Origin: an uncultured Verrucomicrobiota bacterium
GTDB taxonomy: Bacteria; Verrucomicrobiota; Kiritimatiellia; RFP12; UBA1067
DNA: 12,966 bases
Direction of reading: 5' to 3'
Assembly: GCA_946631345.1 (NCBI GenBank)
Contig: CAMPAA010000085.1
Coordinates: 1-12,966 of the forward strand
In this document: piece by piece, positions 1-7,660 of the stretch
Layout of the letters: the number at the start of each line of letters is the position of its first letter
How positions within the stretch are numbered: position 1 is the stretch's first letter
The notes under the pieces: model-generated
What the model was told of the DNA's origin: nothing
What the model saw: only the letters and a program-made list of their open reading frames with translations
The model's database searches: none
Program-made: the position numbers and the translations under genes

Positions 1-1
1 T

Positions 2-178
2 GCTATTGTGGAGTTGGTGGGGCGGGAAGATGGGGTGTGGCTGTGCGGGGCGGGGGATTGCGCAGGAATATCCCCCGAGGCCGAAGGAGGAGCCCCGCAG
101 TGGTCGCGTGGTGCGAGGCGGCGGTTGAGGGTGGATGGGTTATGTGGGTTCGGCGGATTTGCGTTAGTCGCGCATTGA
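2..178 (+). CDS. Possible C-terminal tail of a gene cut by the left edge
   Basis: One + strand frame is open from the window edge for 58 codons and ends with TGA at 176-178. It reads as a Gly/Ala/Arg-rich stretch with a strong preference for G at the third codon position. The other + frames stay open for 120-200 bases too, because the stretch is very G-rich, so openness alone proves little. No motif or family is recognised. If real, the gene would run convergently into the response regulator gene that ends at 241. Between the two stops there is only a weak 4-bp stem at about 172-183 and a T-rich run at 191-196. Alternatively this is plain non-coding G-rich DNA. Confidence 0.25.
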   Translation, partial: AIVELVGREDGVWLCGAGDCAGISPEAEGGAPQWSRGARRRLRVDGLCGFGGFALVAH

Positions 179-240
179 GATGCCGAATCGTTTTTTAACA
201 ATAGGTGCGTTCTTGATAGGATAGATGCTTCGCAGGCACT

Positions 241-873
241 TCAGCTCATGAATGGAAATTTCACGATGTTGTGCCGAGTTGCGTAAGAGGCGGCTTCTGA
301 ACGATTTGATACTCCAAGTTTGGCGAATATCGCCTTCAGATGGGACTTTACGCCATCTTCGGTTATGCCAAACTGCTTGGCGATGTCCTGATTCGTAAGA
401 CCTCTCGTAAGCGAATAAAGCACCTCTATCTGCCGTTCGGTGAGAGACGGCATTTTCGCGTCAGCTGAAATCTGATTGGCGATATCGGGAGAGAATGCAC
501 GTCCCCCAGTTGCGATGGTACGTATGGCCGAGATAAGCTCCTTTGTGGATATGTCCTTTGACAATGCACCGACGGCTCCTGCGTCTATCGCGCGTCGAAT
601 ATCTGCGGCTTCTGCATACGTTGTGAGGATGAGCACATGCGTTGCCGGGTTGTGCTCCAGAATTCTTCGCGTTGCGTCTGCGCCGTCAATTTTTGGCATC
701 ATGAGATCCATGATGACTACATTGGGCTTGAGGGACGCAGCGAGCGAAACCGCTTCTTGCCCATTTTCAGCCAATCCGACAACTTGAAAATGACTATCGA
801 GTCCCAATATCGCTGAAAGACCAGTGCGAACTATTTCATGGTCATCAGCGATTAAAATTGATATCCGATTCAT
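241..873 (-). CDS. NarL/FixJ-family response regulator (REC + LuxR-type HTH)
   Basis: DNA-binding response regulator of 210 residues, the usual length for the family. The receiver domain (about 3-120) shows the acidic pair D10/D11, phospho-acceptor D56 in the sequence IMDLMMPKIDG, the switch residue T84 and the conserved K106. The C-terminal LuxR/GerE helix-turn-helix (about 142-200) begins LTERQIEVL and contains the recognition region TEDGVKSHLKAIFAKLGV. The ATG at 871-873 overlaps the kinase stop as ATGA, and an AAGGGAG ribosome site lies about 6 bases upstream inside the kinase gene, so translation is probably coupled. Family knowledge: phosphorylation of the aspartate by the partner kinase promotes DNA binding. 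Inference: the likely targets are its own promoter and the divergent secreted-protein operon starting at 3141. The family call is very secure; the targets are not shown. Confidence 0.96.
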   Translation of the reverse strand: MNRISILIADDHEIVRTGLSAILGLDSHFQVVGLAENGQEAVSLAASLKPNVVIMDLMMPKIDGADATRRILEHNPATHVLILTTYAEAADIRRAIDAGAVGALSKDISTKELISAIRTIATGGRAFSPDIANQISADAKMPSLTERQIEVLYSLTRGLTNQDIAKQFGITEDGVKSHLKAIFAKLGVSNRSEAASYATRHNIVKFPFMS

Positions 874-3014
874 GCCCGCTCCCTTCTGTCCTTGAGTTCC
901 TTATATTGATCATCTGCCGGAAGCGACATTGTAACGTTCGTGCCGTTCTCTTTGTCGCTTACTATTTTCATTTCTCCGCCAAGTGTGTTTATTCGCTCCT
1001 TGACTCCAAGCAGACCAAAGTGACCCTGTGCCGGCCCAGGGTGTGTATCTGGATCGAATCCGCAACCGTCGTCCTCCACCGAGAAGTCTATGTTGCCGTT
1101 ATGGTATTCACCACTTACAAGAATGTTCTTTGCGAGTCCATGCCTGGCGGCGTTTACAGCAAGTTCGCGGATTATGCAGAGAACCGCATGTGCCAAGGAT
1201 TCCGACAGACGTGTGTGCGGTACATTGAATTGCACGGACAAATGTGCATTGCCGATGTGTGGCAGAACAGTTGCGGATATTGCCTCGCTCATGTTTGCCT
1301 CCGCAAACGAGCGGCTGCGCAGATCACGCAAGCAATAGCGTAGATTTTCGCGGCAGGACTTTAGCGCATTTCGCGCGGCGGAGAAGTGTTTAGCCCTATC
1401 ATTGCCGTCTTCAGACATTTCCACTGCGTCCAACTGCAGGGATACGCCTGTCAATGACTGCGCTAGCGAATCGTGCAGTTCCACGGCGAGGCTTGTGCGC
1501 TCGTCAACCCGCAGTTCAGCCTTCAGACGTGTGACCTTTTCCCTCAACAGCTGTCGGCTTTTGCGGTCTGTGACACGCTGAAGCAATATGATCCAGACCA
1601 GAAATATCACGATGACGACGACGAGACCGCCGACAAGGGTCAGAAGTCGAGATGGTGTCCACCAAGGTGGTGATTTGACGATGCGTATGTCACTCTGCGA
1701 GCGTGGGACAATGGAGAATCCAGTTATGCGATTGATGATGTCGTTTCCTTCGTTTGGAGTTGTTTCCATGATGCAGATCCCAGAAACCTTGATCAGCGAT
1801 CCGAGCCCAGGTGGTGTAAGGCCGTTGATAATCACGGGCACCGTGACGCCGTTACAGTCAACGTCCAGTCGTACGTGCCAAATGTCGGCGGACAGTATGT
1901 TTACGACTTTACCGACAACGCTGATGGCTTGCCCGTTGAACTGTGGCTGAATCTTGGCCTCGCCTGCTTTGTCGAACAAAATGTCATGAGGATTTATGGC
2001 ATTTGGTTTTTCTGGCGGCATCGGTTCGCCGTTGTCGAGGCGGACAACGGCATTGTCAAGTCGTTCGTAGAACACATTATGGCGGATGAAGCCGGATATG
2101 GTCACTGCGCTTCCCGTTGGCGGTAAAGATTGTCGTCGTTTCAGATGCACGCGTATCCTGCTGCCGTTCTTAACTTTTATGAACAGCGAATCTCCGTTCC
2201 AAGAGGCGAGGACATGTCCGGATAGCCGTCTGCGATGCGCATAGCGGGGAATAGCGGTTCTAAGAAACTCCGTTTGGCTTTTAATCTCATCTGCCACAAA
2301 CGGGTCGATAGTCGGAGGGTCGATAATTCGGATGGATGCAAGCGAAGGTATCTCCACCCATGGCGCAAGATACTTTCTGTAACCGGCTCCTTCCGTTAAT
2401 GCGACACCAGTAATGGAGATAGTGGCATCGACAAGTTTGTCCAATTCGTCTTGTCTCAGTTTCGGATCGAAGATATTGGCAAGTATCTTTGCACCGTCGC
2501 GTTCGATGCTCAACCAGTTCCAGTTTGGGTCTATCTCGTCACGGAAAGCATCGGTCACAACGCCGTCAAGCGAGACGATGCGATATTGCAGGCCTCCGTT
2601 CACGACTTCAGCTGGGGTCGTTTGCACTGGTGGATCAGGGTCTTCATGACCGAGTTTTTCAAGTGAAACGCCTTCAACTATTTGGTTCCTGAATCCGAAG
2701 TGGTAGATGAACCCGGTTACCTTGACAATGTCGCCGCATTTTGGTCTGTCGTTATTAGGGTGGCACACCTCAATGCCCCCCATCGCATCCCGTAGGATGA
2801 AGAATTTAGAACCTGACCATGCGACGACCTTGCCTTCAATGGAGAAGGGCTGGCGGATGAACTTTTGGAGATGATAGATGTCCAATGCCGCCGTGGTGGT
2901 AGTGGCGATATTTGTCCATGCCTCATAGTCGCGGTTGCAAATGGTGACTGTCGGCATTTGAACTGCGGCATGTAGCGAGAACATTGCGCAAATAGCTGTC
3001 TTTGCAAAAATCAT
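870..3014 (-). CDS. NarX-type sensor histidine kinase with extracytoplasmic OB-fold-like repeat sensor
   Basis: Membrane sensor kinase of 714 residues from the ATG at 3014. A TTG 18 bases upstream (3032) is an alternative, and neither start has a clear ribosome site. The order is: hydrophobic signal segment (about 1-19); extracytoplasmic region to about 450; a WW-containing pre-membrane motif; one membrane helix (about 457-478); a short coiled linker; HisKA_3 dimerisation domain with H514 in ELHDSLAQSLTG; and HATPase_c with N-box N621, G1 DDGCGFD (648-654) and G2 GHFGLLG (664-670). The sensor part has four similar units, near 57-103, 145-205, 263-310 and 364-416. Each runs roughly (h)xGxV...(W/F)(h)x(h)...G(D/S)x(h)x(h)xG(F/V/I), which resembles OB-fold beta-barrels. 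The kinase core is complete and should be active. The signal sensed is unknown. It overlaps the downstream response regulator by 4 bases, its obvious partner. Confidence 0.93.
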   Translation of the reverse strand: MIFAKTAICAMFSLHAAVQMPTVTICNRDYEAWTNIATTTTAALDIYHLQKFIRQPFSIEGKVVAWSGSKFFILRDAMGGIEVCHPNNDRPKCGDIVKVTGFIYHFGFRNQIVEGVSLEKLGHEDPDPPVQTTPAEVVNGGLQYRIVSLDGVVTDAFRDEIDPNWNWLSIERDGAKILANIFDPKLRQDELDKLVDATISITGVALTEGAGYRKYLAPWVEIPSLASIRIIDPPTIDPFVADEIKSQTEFLRTAIPRYAHRRRLSGHVLASWNGDSLFIKVKNGSRIRVHLKRRQSLPPTGSAVTISGFIRHNVFYERLDNAVVRLDNGEPMPPEKPNAINPHDILFDKAGEAKIQPQFNGQAISVVGKVVNILSADIWHVRLDVDCNGVTVPVIINGLTPPGLGSLIKVSGICIMETTPNEGNDIINRITGFSIVPRSQSDIRIVKSPPWWTPSRLLTLVGGLVVVIVIFLVWIILLQRVTDRKSRQLLREKVTRLKAELRVDERTSLAVELHDSLAQSLTGVSLQLDAVEMSEDGNDRAKHFSAARNALKSCRENLRYCLRDLRSRSFAEANMSEAISATVLPHIGNAHLSVQFNVPHTRLSESLAHAVLCIIRELAVNAARHGLAKNILVSGEYHNGNIDFSVEDDGCGFDPDTHPGPAQGHFGLLGVKERINTLGGEMKIVSDKENGTNVTMSLPADDQYKELKDRRERA

Positions 3015-3060
3015 TGTCAAGAATGATACCAAATTTATGGTTGATATGCACGAAGAACAC

Positions 3061-3077
3061 TACTACTCTAATGGGTA
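3061..3077. promoter_or_regulatory. Candidate response-regulator operator (imperfect TAC...GTA palindrome)
   Basis: TACTACT and ATGGGTA, separated by three bases, form an imperfect inverted repeat of TAC-type heptamers. The minus-strand reading of the second, TACCCAT, fits the enterobacterial NarL consensus TACYYMT. It lies about 20 bases upstream of the extended -10 of the divergent operon, a plausible activator position. The NarL consensus comes from a distant phylum, so the match may be chance. Confidence 0.25.
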
Positions 3078-3098
3078 CTATTTTTTGAGAATGGCGTT

Positions 3099-3107
3099 TG
3101 TTATACT
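3099..3107 (+). promoter_or_regulatory. Extended -10 promoter of the secreted-protein operon
   Basis: TGTTATACT is a full TGn extended -10 followed by a five-of-six -10 hexamer. No good -35 lies 17 bases upstream, as is typical when the TGn extension compensates or an activator is needed. The predicted start near 3114 gives a leader of about 27 bases before the GTG at 3141, whose AAAGGA ribosome site is at 3127-3132. Lack of a -35 would suit activation by the neighbouring response regulator (inference). Confidence 0.5.
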
Positions 3108-3128
3108 AAAACGCATTTCAACAAACAA
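3100..3128 (-). promoter_or_regulatory. Candidate promoter for the two-component operon
   Basis: Reading the minus strand, TATAAC (3105-3100) lies 17 bases after TTGTTT (3128-3123), a fair sigma-70-type pair with a good -10 and a half-matching -35. A start near 3093 would give a leader of about 80 bases to the ATG at 3014. The -10 shares bases with the -10 of the divergent promoter, so both cannot be occupied at once. The call comes from pattern matching only. Confidence 0.35.
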
Positions 3129-3140
3129 AGGAACTCAAAG

Positions 3141-4670
3141 GTGAAAGGCACAAAGAAATTGTATATGGTCATCGCCACTCTGGCCATGCCGTTGGTGGCG
3201 ATTCCCATACCTGTAAATGTACCAGGTTTCGTGAAGACGTTTGAGGCCGATGGTCCGCTGAGCGTATCAACGAAACTGTCTGACGGGAGAAATGTTCTGG
3301 AAATCAGGAACGATGGTTTCACAGAGGTTGTCCTCAAAGCTACATTTGCCGATGGGGTCAAGCGCGTCGACCGCATCGGGCGTGTAAAAGATACATCATG
3401 CTATACAGGGGAGTTCTGGATAGGCCCTGGCGAGGCGGAGCGTTTCTTTCAAGGCGATGCAGCAGAATCTCCGCTTCCGCCAATCTCTAAAATGCCGCTC
3501 TTCGCATGGGGCTGGCCGTTTTCCGTAAGCGACGCTCTTTCTGGTAGGTATATGGAGGTGCGCGAATGCGGGTGCAACCTTCTTATTCAGTCCGTGAAGA
3601 CGGAAGAGCAGGCGCGGAAATGCCTTGATGCCGCCGTGGCAGCCGGAATCCGTCTGGTTCTCCACTGGGGCGAACCGCGAAAGAACCCGCAGGCGTTGCT
3701 TCCGATCATGGATCACCCAGGTCTTGCGGCACACTATCTTTGGGATGAACCGAACATCAAAAAGATGCCGGAGATCGGCGCGATAGCGCGCAACATCAGC
3801 AGTGTCGATCATACGCACCCTCTTTACATGAACTGGTTCGGGATTCTTGAGCATGACCTTGAAAAGTGGTATGGCACCACGTCTTATGTCGAGTACCTTG
3901 AAACCTCCATCAAGGAAATCAAGACGGATCTTTACAGCCTTGATGTCTATCCGGTCTATGCGCCGCGTTATGCCAAGCGTCCATTCTTCTTCAGGGGTGA
4001 GGACATCCATCTTCGCAAGAACTGGTACCAGTCGTTGGAGCTTGTCTCTTCGCTGTCGCGGCGTGAGAACAAGCCGTTCTGGGCATTCGCGAATGTGGTT
4101 CCCCTGCGCTGCCACAAGGTGTGGGACAACCCAATCCCCACACTTGGTCATTTGAAGCTGATGCAGTATTCCAATCTTGCCTATGGGGCGCAGGGGCTTC
4201 AGTACTACAGTTTCCGTCCGAATGACGATGGCGGAATGTGCATTGACATCGCGCCGCTTTCTCCCGATGGGCGCCGCACACCGATGTACGACAGGATGGC
4301 ACTGGCAAACCGCGAGTTCGCCGCCCGTGCCCATGTGTTTCTTGGCGGCAAGGTGAAGGTCGTTCGGCATACGGGCTGGAAGGTGCCGCAGGGCACGACC
4401 GCTTTGGCCGTGGGCGATCTGCCGCCGTTCGTTAAGGAGTTTGACCCATGCGCAAGTGACCTTGTCGTGTCCGTACAGGAGAACGACGGCAGCGGCATCT
4501 TCATGGTGCTCAACCGCGACCCGATACACGGCGCGTCCTTCAAGGCGAGTTTCAAAGACGGAACGATGCGTGTAGATGCGTCAGGTGCGGAGTCCGCCGC
4601 ACACAACGGCATGTACGGACTTGCCGTTGGTGACGCCGAGATCTTTATGTTTAAATCCAAAGGAGAATAA
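3141..4670 (+). CDS. Secreted TIM-barrel glycoside-hydrolase-like protein
   Basis: 509 residues from a GTG start chosen for its AAAGGA ribosome site 8 bases upstream and the export-type N terminus it gives (K-rich start, hydrophobic 8-20). A small beta domain (about 28-110) precedes a probable (beta/alpha)8 barrel (about 118-400). Apparent strands are FAWGW, CNLLIQSV, RLVLHW, HYLWDEPN (199-205), LYMNW, DLYSLDVYP (263-271), PFWAFANV (312-319) and LQYYSF (353-358). A C-terminal beta domain (about 405-509) follows. The DEPN at the fourth strand, E203, sits where clan GH-A enzymes carry the acid/base. The seventh strand, where the nucleophile Glu usually sits, has none, so mechanism and activity are uncertain. 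D268 is another conserved-looking acid. I cannot assign a GH family. First gene of the operon; 3 bases separate it from the next. A non-catalytic glycan-binding barrel is an alternative. Confidence 0.75.
   Translation: MKGTKKLYMVIATLAMPLVAIPIPVNVPGFVKTFEADGPLSVSTKLSDGRNVLEIRNDGFTEVVLKATFADGVKRVDRIGRVKDTSCYTGEFWIGPGEAERFFQGDAAESPLPPISKMPLFAWGWPFSVSDALSGRYMEVRECGCNLLIQSVKTEEQARKCLDAAVAAGIRLVLHWGEPRKNPQALLPIMDHPGLAAHYLWDEPNIKKMPEIGAIARNISSVDHTHPLYMNWFGILEHDLEKWYGTTSYVEYLETSIKEIKTDLYSLDVYPVYAPRYAKRPFFFRGEDIHLRKNWYQSLELVSSLSRRENKPFWAFANVVPLRCHKVWDNPIPTLGHLKLMQYSNLAYGAQGLQYYSFRPNDDGGMCIDIAPLSPDGRRTPMYDRMALANREFAARAHVFLGGKVKVVRHTGWKVPQGTTALAVGDLPPFVKEFDPCASDLVVSVQENDGSGIFMVLNRDPIHGASFKASFKDGTMRVDASGAESAAHNGMYGLAVGDAEIFMFKSKGE
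4659..4665 (+). promoter_or_regulatory. Ribosome binding site of the repeat-protein gene
   Basis: AAAGGAG lies within the last codons of the upstream gene, 8 bases before the ATG at 4674. It fixes the start of the repeat protein and supports co-translation of the first two operon genes. Confidence 0.75.
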
Positions 4671-4673
4671 AAA

Positions 4674-7628
4674 ATGAGAATCCGAGATTATTTAATGGTC
4701 ATAATGGCCGTTGCGGCATTCGCAGCGAATGAGGCGGTTGCCGCAACGTCGTATGTGGTGCCGTGGTACGCAAATCCGACTATTACGAATATTTCGTACT
4801 CGGCAGCGAAGGTGAGCAGTCTCGACGAAAATGTCGCACCGCTCGCCACGGCATGGGCGACGGTGGCGAGCGACGCCAACTTGTCTGGGCAAACCATTGT
4901 CGCGAAGCGTATGAGCCACACGGACTACTTCCGTCCGCGTCTCTATGCCCTGCGGTCAGATGGCACAATCGTCATCTACACCCTTACGGAAAACTTGTCT
5001 GAAGTCAAATGGACGACGGTTTATTCTTCGGCAGACCTCATCGCGCGTATCAACGGCAACGGCGGTTCGCTCGCCACAGGGCAGACCGTCACTGGCTTGG
5101 AAGTTACGGACAAGGACGGCGCAGTCGCGTTTGTCCAGTTCGGCAATTCCGACGAATGGAAAGCTCTCGTCAACACGCATCCCAAATGGACATATTACTC
5201 TGCAAACATAGCCGGCAACCCAAGCACAGGGAGTGTAGCTTGCATTACTGACGGGAGGTGGATACTCAAATCTGAATGGAAGAACAGTGCGATACAAATC
5301 GGCAATTATACATCTTCCAATATAGCCTATGACGGTGGCTACATGGGGGAATATCTTGATCTCCACGATGGCGTAGCCACGGCGGCAAGCAATGGCGCAA
5401 AGTGGAACATAAAACAGTTCGTGTATGGACTCAAAGCCGATTCAAACGGTAAGTCTCCTCGCGTCATCGTCCATTCTGACAAGCTTGTAAATCAAGACTC
5501 GACAGCCGGTCTTCAGACTGTTCAACCGGAGGAACTTGTACTTGATGCCGCTGGCATCACGAAGTTTGCTCAATGGTCTCGTCCGAGCGAAGCGGCGATG
5601 GTAAAGAAACTATTTCTCAATCTCTCGGGTTTGCAGACGATTGTGGATTACGGTTTTGGAAGCAATTCCAAGGACATTGGCGAGGAGACCGACTATTCCG
5701 ATTTCAATCTTGCTGGGTTGAAATATGTCGGAGAGTACGGACTTGCAAGGATGCTCGCCACGGGGACGTTGGAGCTGCCGTCAATCGTTGCAGCCAGCAA
5801 CAGCGCTTTCTACGGGTGCGACAACATGTGCGAATTGAAACTTTCCGCAGACAGCAATACTCTCGCTTATCTTGGTAACTGGACGTTCGGTGCAAGGGGT
5901 ACGTTAGGTAGCCTGAAGCGTGTGACTATAGGCTGTGCAGAAGGGTTCAGCTTCGGTTTCAACGCTACTTTCAACAGGCAGCCACTTGAAGTTGTTACGT
6001 TTACGGGGGCGGTGCCTGGTTTTAGCGCTTCCGACATCTGGCCAGATACGGCGGCAAACACGATGGTGTTCGTCATCCCGAAAGATGTGGCGGCTTGGGA
6101 CGCAATCGCGTCGGGAGCAACGCCGCTTTCGGAAGCGGAACGCAAGGCATACCATGCGGCGCATCCAGACCATCCGATTCCGTTTGGCGTGGTGTCCGCA
6201 TCGGTGTTCAAATCGCATTACGAACAGTACATCGCTTATATCGGCAGCGACACAGGCTGTGCGCTGACCGTGGAGCGCGACACTTTCTTCGACGATGCGG
6301 TGAACTCCTCGGCGGATTGGGCGCCATTCGCGGACGGTACCTATCCTAAAGGTGCGACGGTTACGTTGACCGTAACGCCGAATGCAAACGGCACATTTGT
6401 AAAGTGGTACGGCGATGTGGACAAAGACGTATGCACTGAAAACACGATAACCGTGACGATGTCCGGAGACAAATGGCTCTATGCGCGTATCGTTCATCCG
6501 TGGACGCTTGCGGCGGACAAGGCCACAATTTCTAACGGCAACTTCACCATCAGATGTTCTGTTGTGGATGAGAATCAACATGCACTTCAGGTTGGAGTGG
6601 ACTGGAGAACAGGACTGCAAGGCATCTTCGCGAACGACGACGGATGCGGCGTCCTTGACCTTGGCGGAAGAATAGCTCAGTCTGGAGATTCCGCAGCGTG
6701 GACGATTGTACGGATGTCTGCCGGGGCTGGAGCATGGACGTCACCGGCTTCCGACAATGTTACTGGATTCATATCTCCGGGAACATTGGTGGCTGTGGCT
6801 TCCAACACGGGGTCGTTCAAACCATTCCAGTGCGTAGATACAACTTGTGGACACTACCGTACAATAGTAATAGATGAACCTGATGTTCCGTGGTTATGGA
6901 ATCAGGATTGGTACATCTCTTCTCAGACACTGCTTGAACACTTGGTTATGATAGTTCCCAACCTGACATCCATCAGTGGTACGTATGGATTGTTCAAGGA
7001 TCATGCGTTGTCGGGAACAAAGTTCGATTGGTGGGATATAAGCGGCGTTACGGCAATCGGAGGAACATCCCTATGCATGGATTATGAGTACAACAGGATT
7101 TCTGCGCGCGGTACGCTCACGCTTCCGAGCTACAGATCCGTCGCTGGTACGGAGTTCCAGCGTATGGCGAATGTTGAGGGTTTTGTGTTGGGAGGGAAGG
7201 ACAAGACGACGACGGTGACGAACATCGCCGCAAACGCATTTGCATATGATGCCGCTTTGACGAGGCTTGTCCTCCATGCCTCTCAGGACATCGTTGTGGG
7301 TGCGACGCCGTTCTCCAACGGCAGGACGCCGGATGAAATTGTGTTCACGGGTGCACCGCCGAGTTCGCCATCCGTGTTCGCCAATTTGTTCACCGCCGTG
7401 ACTTCAGGCGATACGCCGCGCATCGTGCGAATTCCTAAGGGAACGGCGGCATGGCTGAACGCGACCTATATCGACTATGCGCCCACGACGGTGGAGAAGG
7501 CTCTTGCCGGTGACGAATCGGGCATGGTGTTCGGCGTGCATCGTGGCTTCGACAATGGCATGCCGTTCGTTAAGGCGGTGTGCGTGTGGGACGAGCCAAT
7601 CAAGGGCACGAAAATAATCGTCCGTTGA
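4674..7628 (+). CDS. Large secreted BspA-like leucine-rich-repeat protein with internal duplication and InlB-B-like domain
   Basis: 984 residues, with signal peptide about 1-24 (hydrophobic core, AVAA cleavage region). Two related BspA/LRR_5-type blocks are visible. The first (about 285-505) includes TGTLELPS (363-370), the repeats CELKL and KRVTIG, and ends VTFTGAVP...VFVIPKDVAAW. The second (about 730-957) includes RGTLTLPS (812-819) and FVLGG, and ends IVFTGAPP...IVRIPKGTAAW. Between them lies a segment (about 552-607) of the form GTYPKGATVTLTVTP...FVKWYGD...ITVTMSGDKWLYARI, which matches the divergent InlB B-repeat pattern. The N-terminal 25-285 is unassigned. BspA-like repeats are known mainly as surface adhesion modules; binding to a host or plant glycan or protein is inference. 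No LPXTG, PEP-CTERM or type IX sorting signal is seen; it ends in plain KIIVR. Second gene of the operon. Confidence 0.82.
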   Translation: MRIRDYLMVIMAVAAFAANEAVAATSYVVPWYANPTITNISYSAAKVSSLDENVAPLATAWATVASDANLSGQTIVAKRMSHTDYFRPRLYALRSDGTIVIYTLTENLSEVKWTTVYSSADLIARINGNGGSLATGQTVTGLEVTDKDGAVAFVQFGNSDEWKALVNTHPKWTYYSANIAGNPSTGSVACITDGRWILKSEWKNSAIQIGNYTSSNIAYDGGYMGEYLDLHDGVATAASNGAKWNIKQFVYGLKADSNGKSPRVIVHSDKLVNQDSTAGLQTVQPEELVLDAAGITKFAQWSRPSEAAMVKKLFLNLSGLQTIVDYGFGSNSKDIGEETDYSDFNLAGLKYVGEYGLARMLATGTLELPSIVAASNSAFYGCDNMCELKLSADSNTLAYLGNWTFGARGTLGSLKRVTIGCAEGFSFGFNATFNRQPLEVVTFTGAVPGFSASDIWPDTAANTMVFVIPKDVAAWDAIASGATPLSEAERKAYHAAHPDHPIPFGVVSASVFKSHYEQYIAYIGSDTGCALTVERDTFFDDAVNSSADWAPFADGTYPKGATVTLTVTPNANGTFVKWYGDVDKDVCTENTITVTMSGDKWLYARIVHPWTLAADKATISNGNFTIRCSVVDENQHALQVGVDWRTGLQGIFANDDGCGVLDLGGRIAQSGDSAAWTIVRMSAGAGAWTSPASDNVTGFISPGTLVAVASNTGSFKPFQCVDTTCGHYRTIVIDEPDVPWLWNQDWYISSQTLLEHLVMIVPNLTSISGTYGLFKDHALSGTKFDWWDISGVTAIGGTSLCMDYEYNRISARGTLTLPSYRSVAGTEFQRMANVEGFVLGGKDKTTTVTNIAANAFAYDAALTRLVLHASQDIVVGATPFSNGRTPDEIVFTGAPPSSPSVFANLFTAVTSGDTPRIVRIPKGTAAWLNATYIDYAPTTVEKALAGDESGMVFGVHRGFDNGMPFVKAVCVWDEPIKGTKIIVR

Positions 7629-7647
7629 TGAGGGTTTGTTCCTCTGC

Positions 7648-7651
7648 GGAG
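7648..7651 (+). promoter_or_regulatory. Ribosome binding site that decides the propeller gene start
   Basis: GGAG lies 9 bases before the ATG at 7661. A longer reading frame begins at 7580 inside the upstream gene, but those 27 residues are polar and would bury the signal peptide. This site therefore favours 7661. Confidence 0.6.
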
Positions 7652-7660
7652 AAAAATAGT

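Noticed and set aside
172..197. Hairpin plus T-run as a terminator for the partial left-edge gene
   Set aside because: The stem is only 4 bp and separated from the T-run by several bases.
3396..4529. Long minus-strand open frame opposite the hydrolase-like gene
   Set aside because: It is rich in His, Arg and Cys with no domain pattern, and mirrors a well-supported + gene with ribosome site, signal peptide and barrel motifs.
7562..7576. 14-base match with about 4427-4440 (both encode PFVK)
   Set aside because: A repeat of this length is expected by chance in a window of this size.
7580..7660. Upstream extension of the propeller gene
   Set aside because: It adds 27 polar residues before a clean signal peptide and overlaps the end of the repeat-protein gene; the GGAG site supports 7661.
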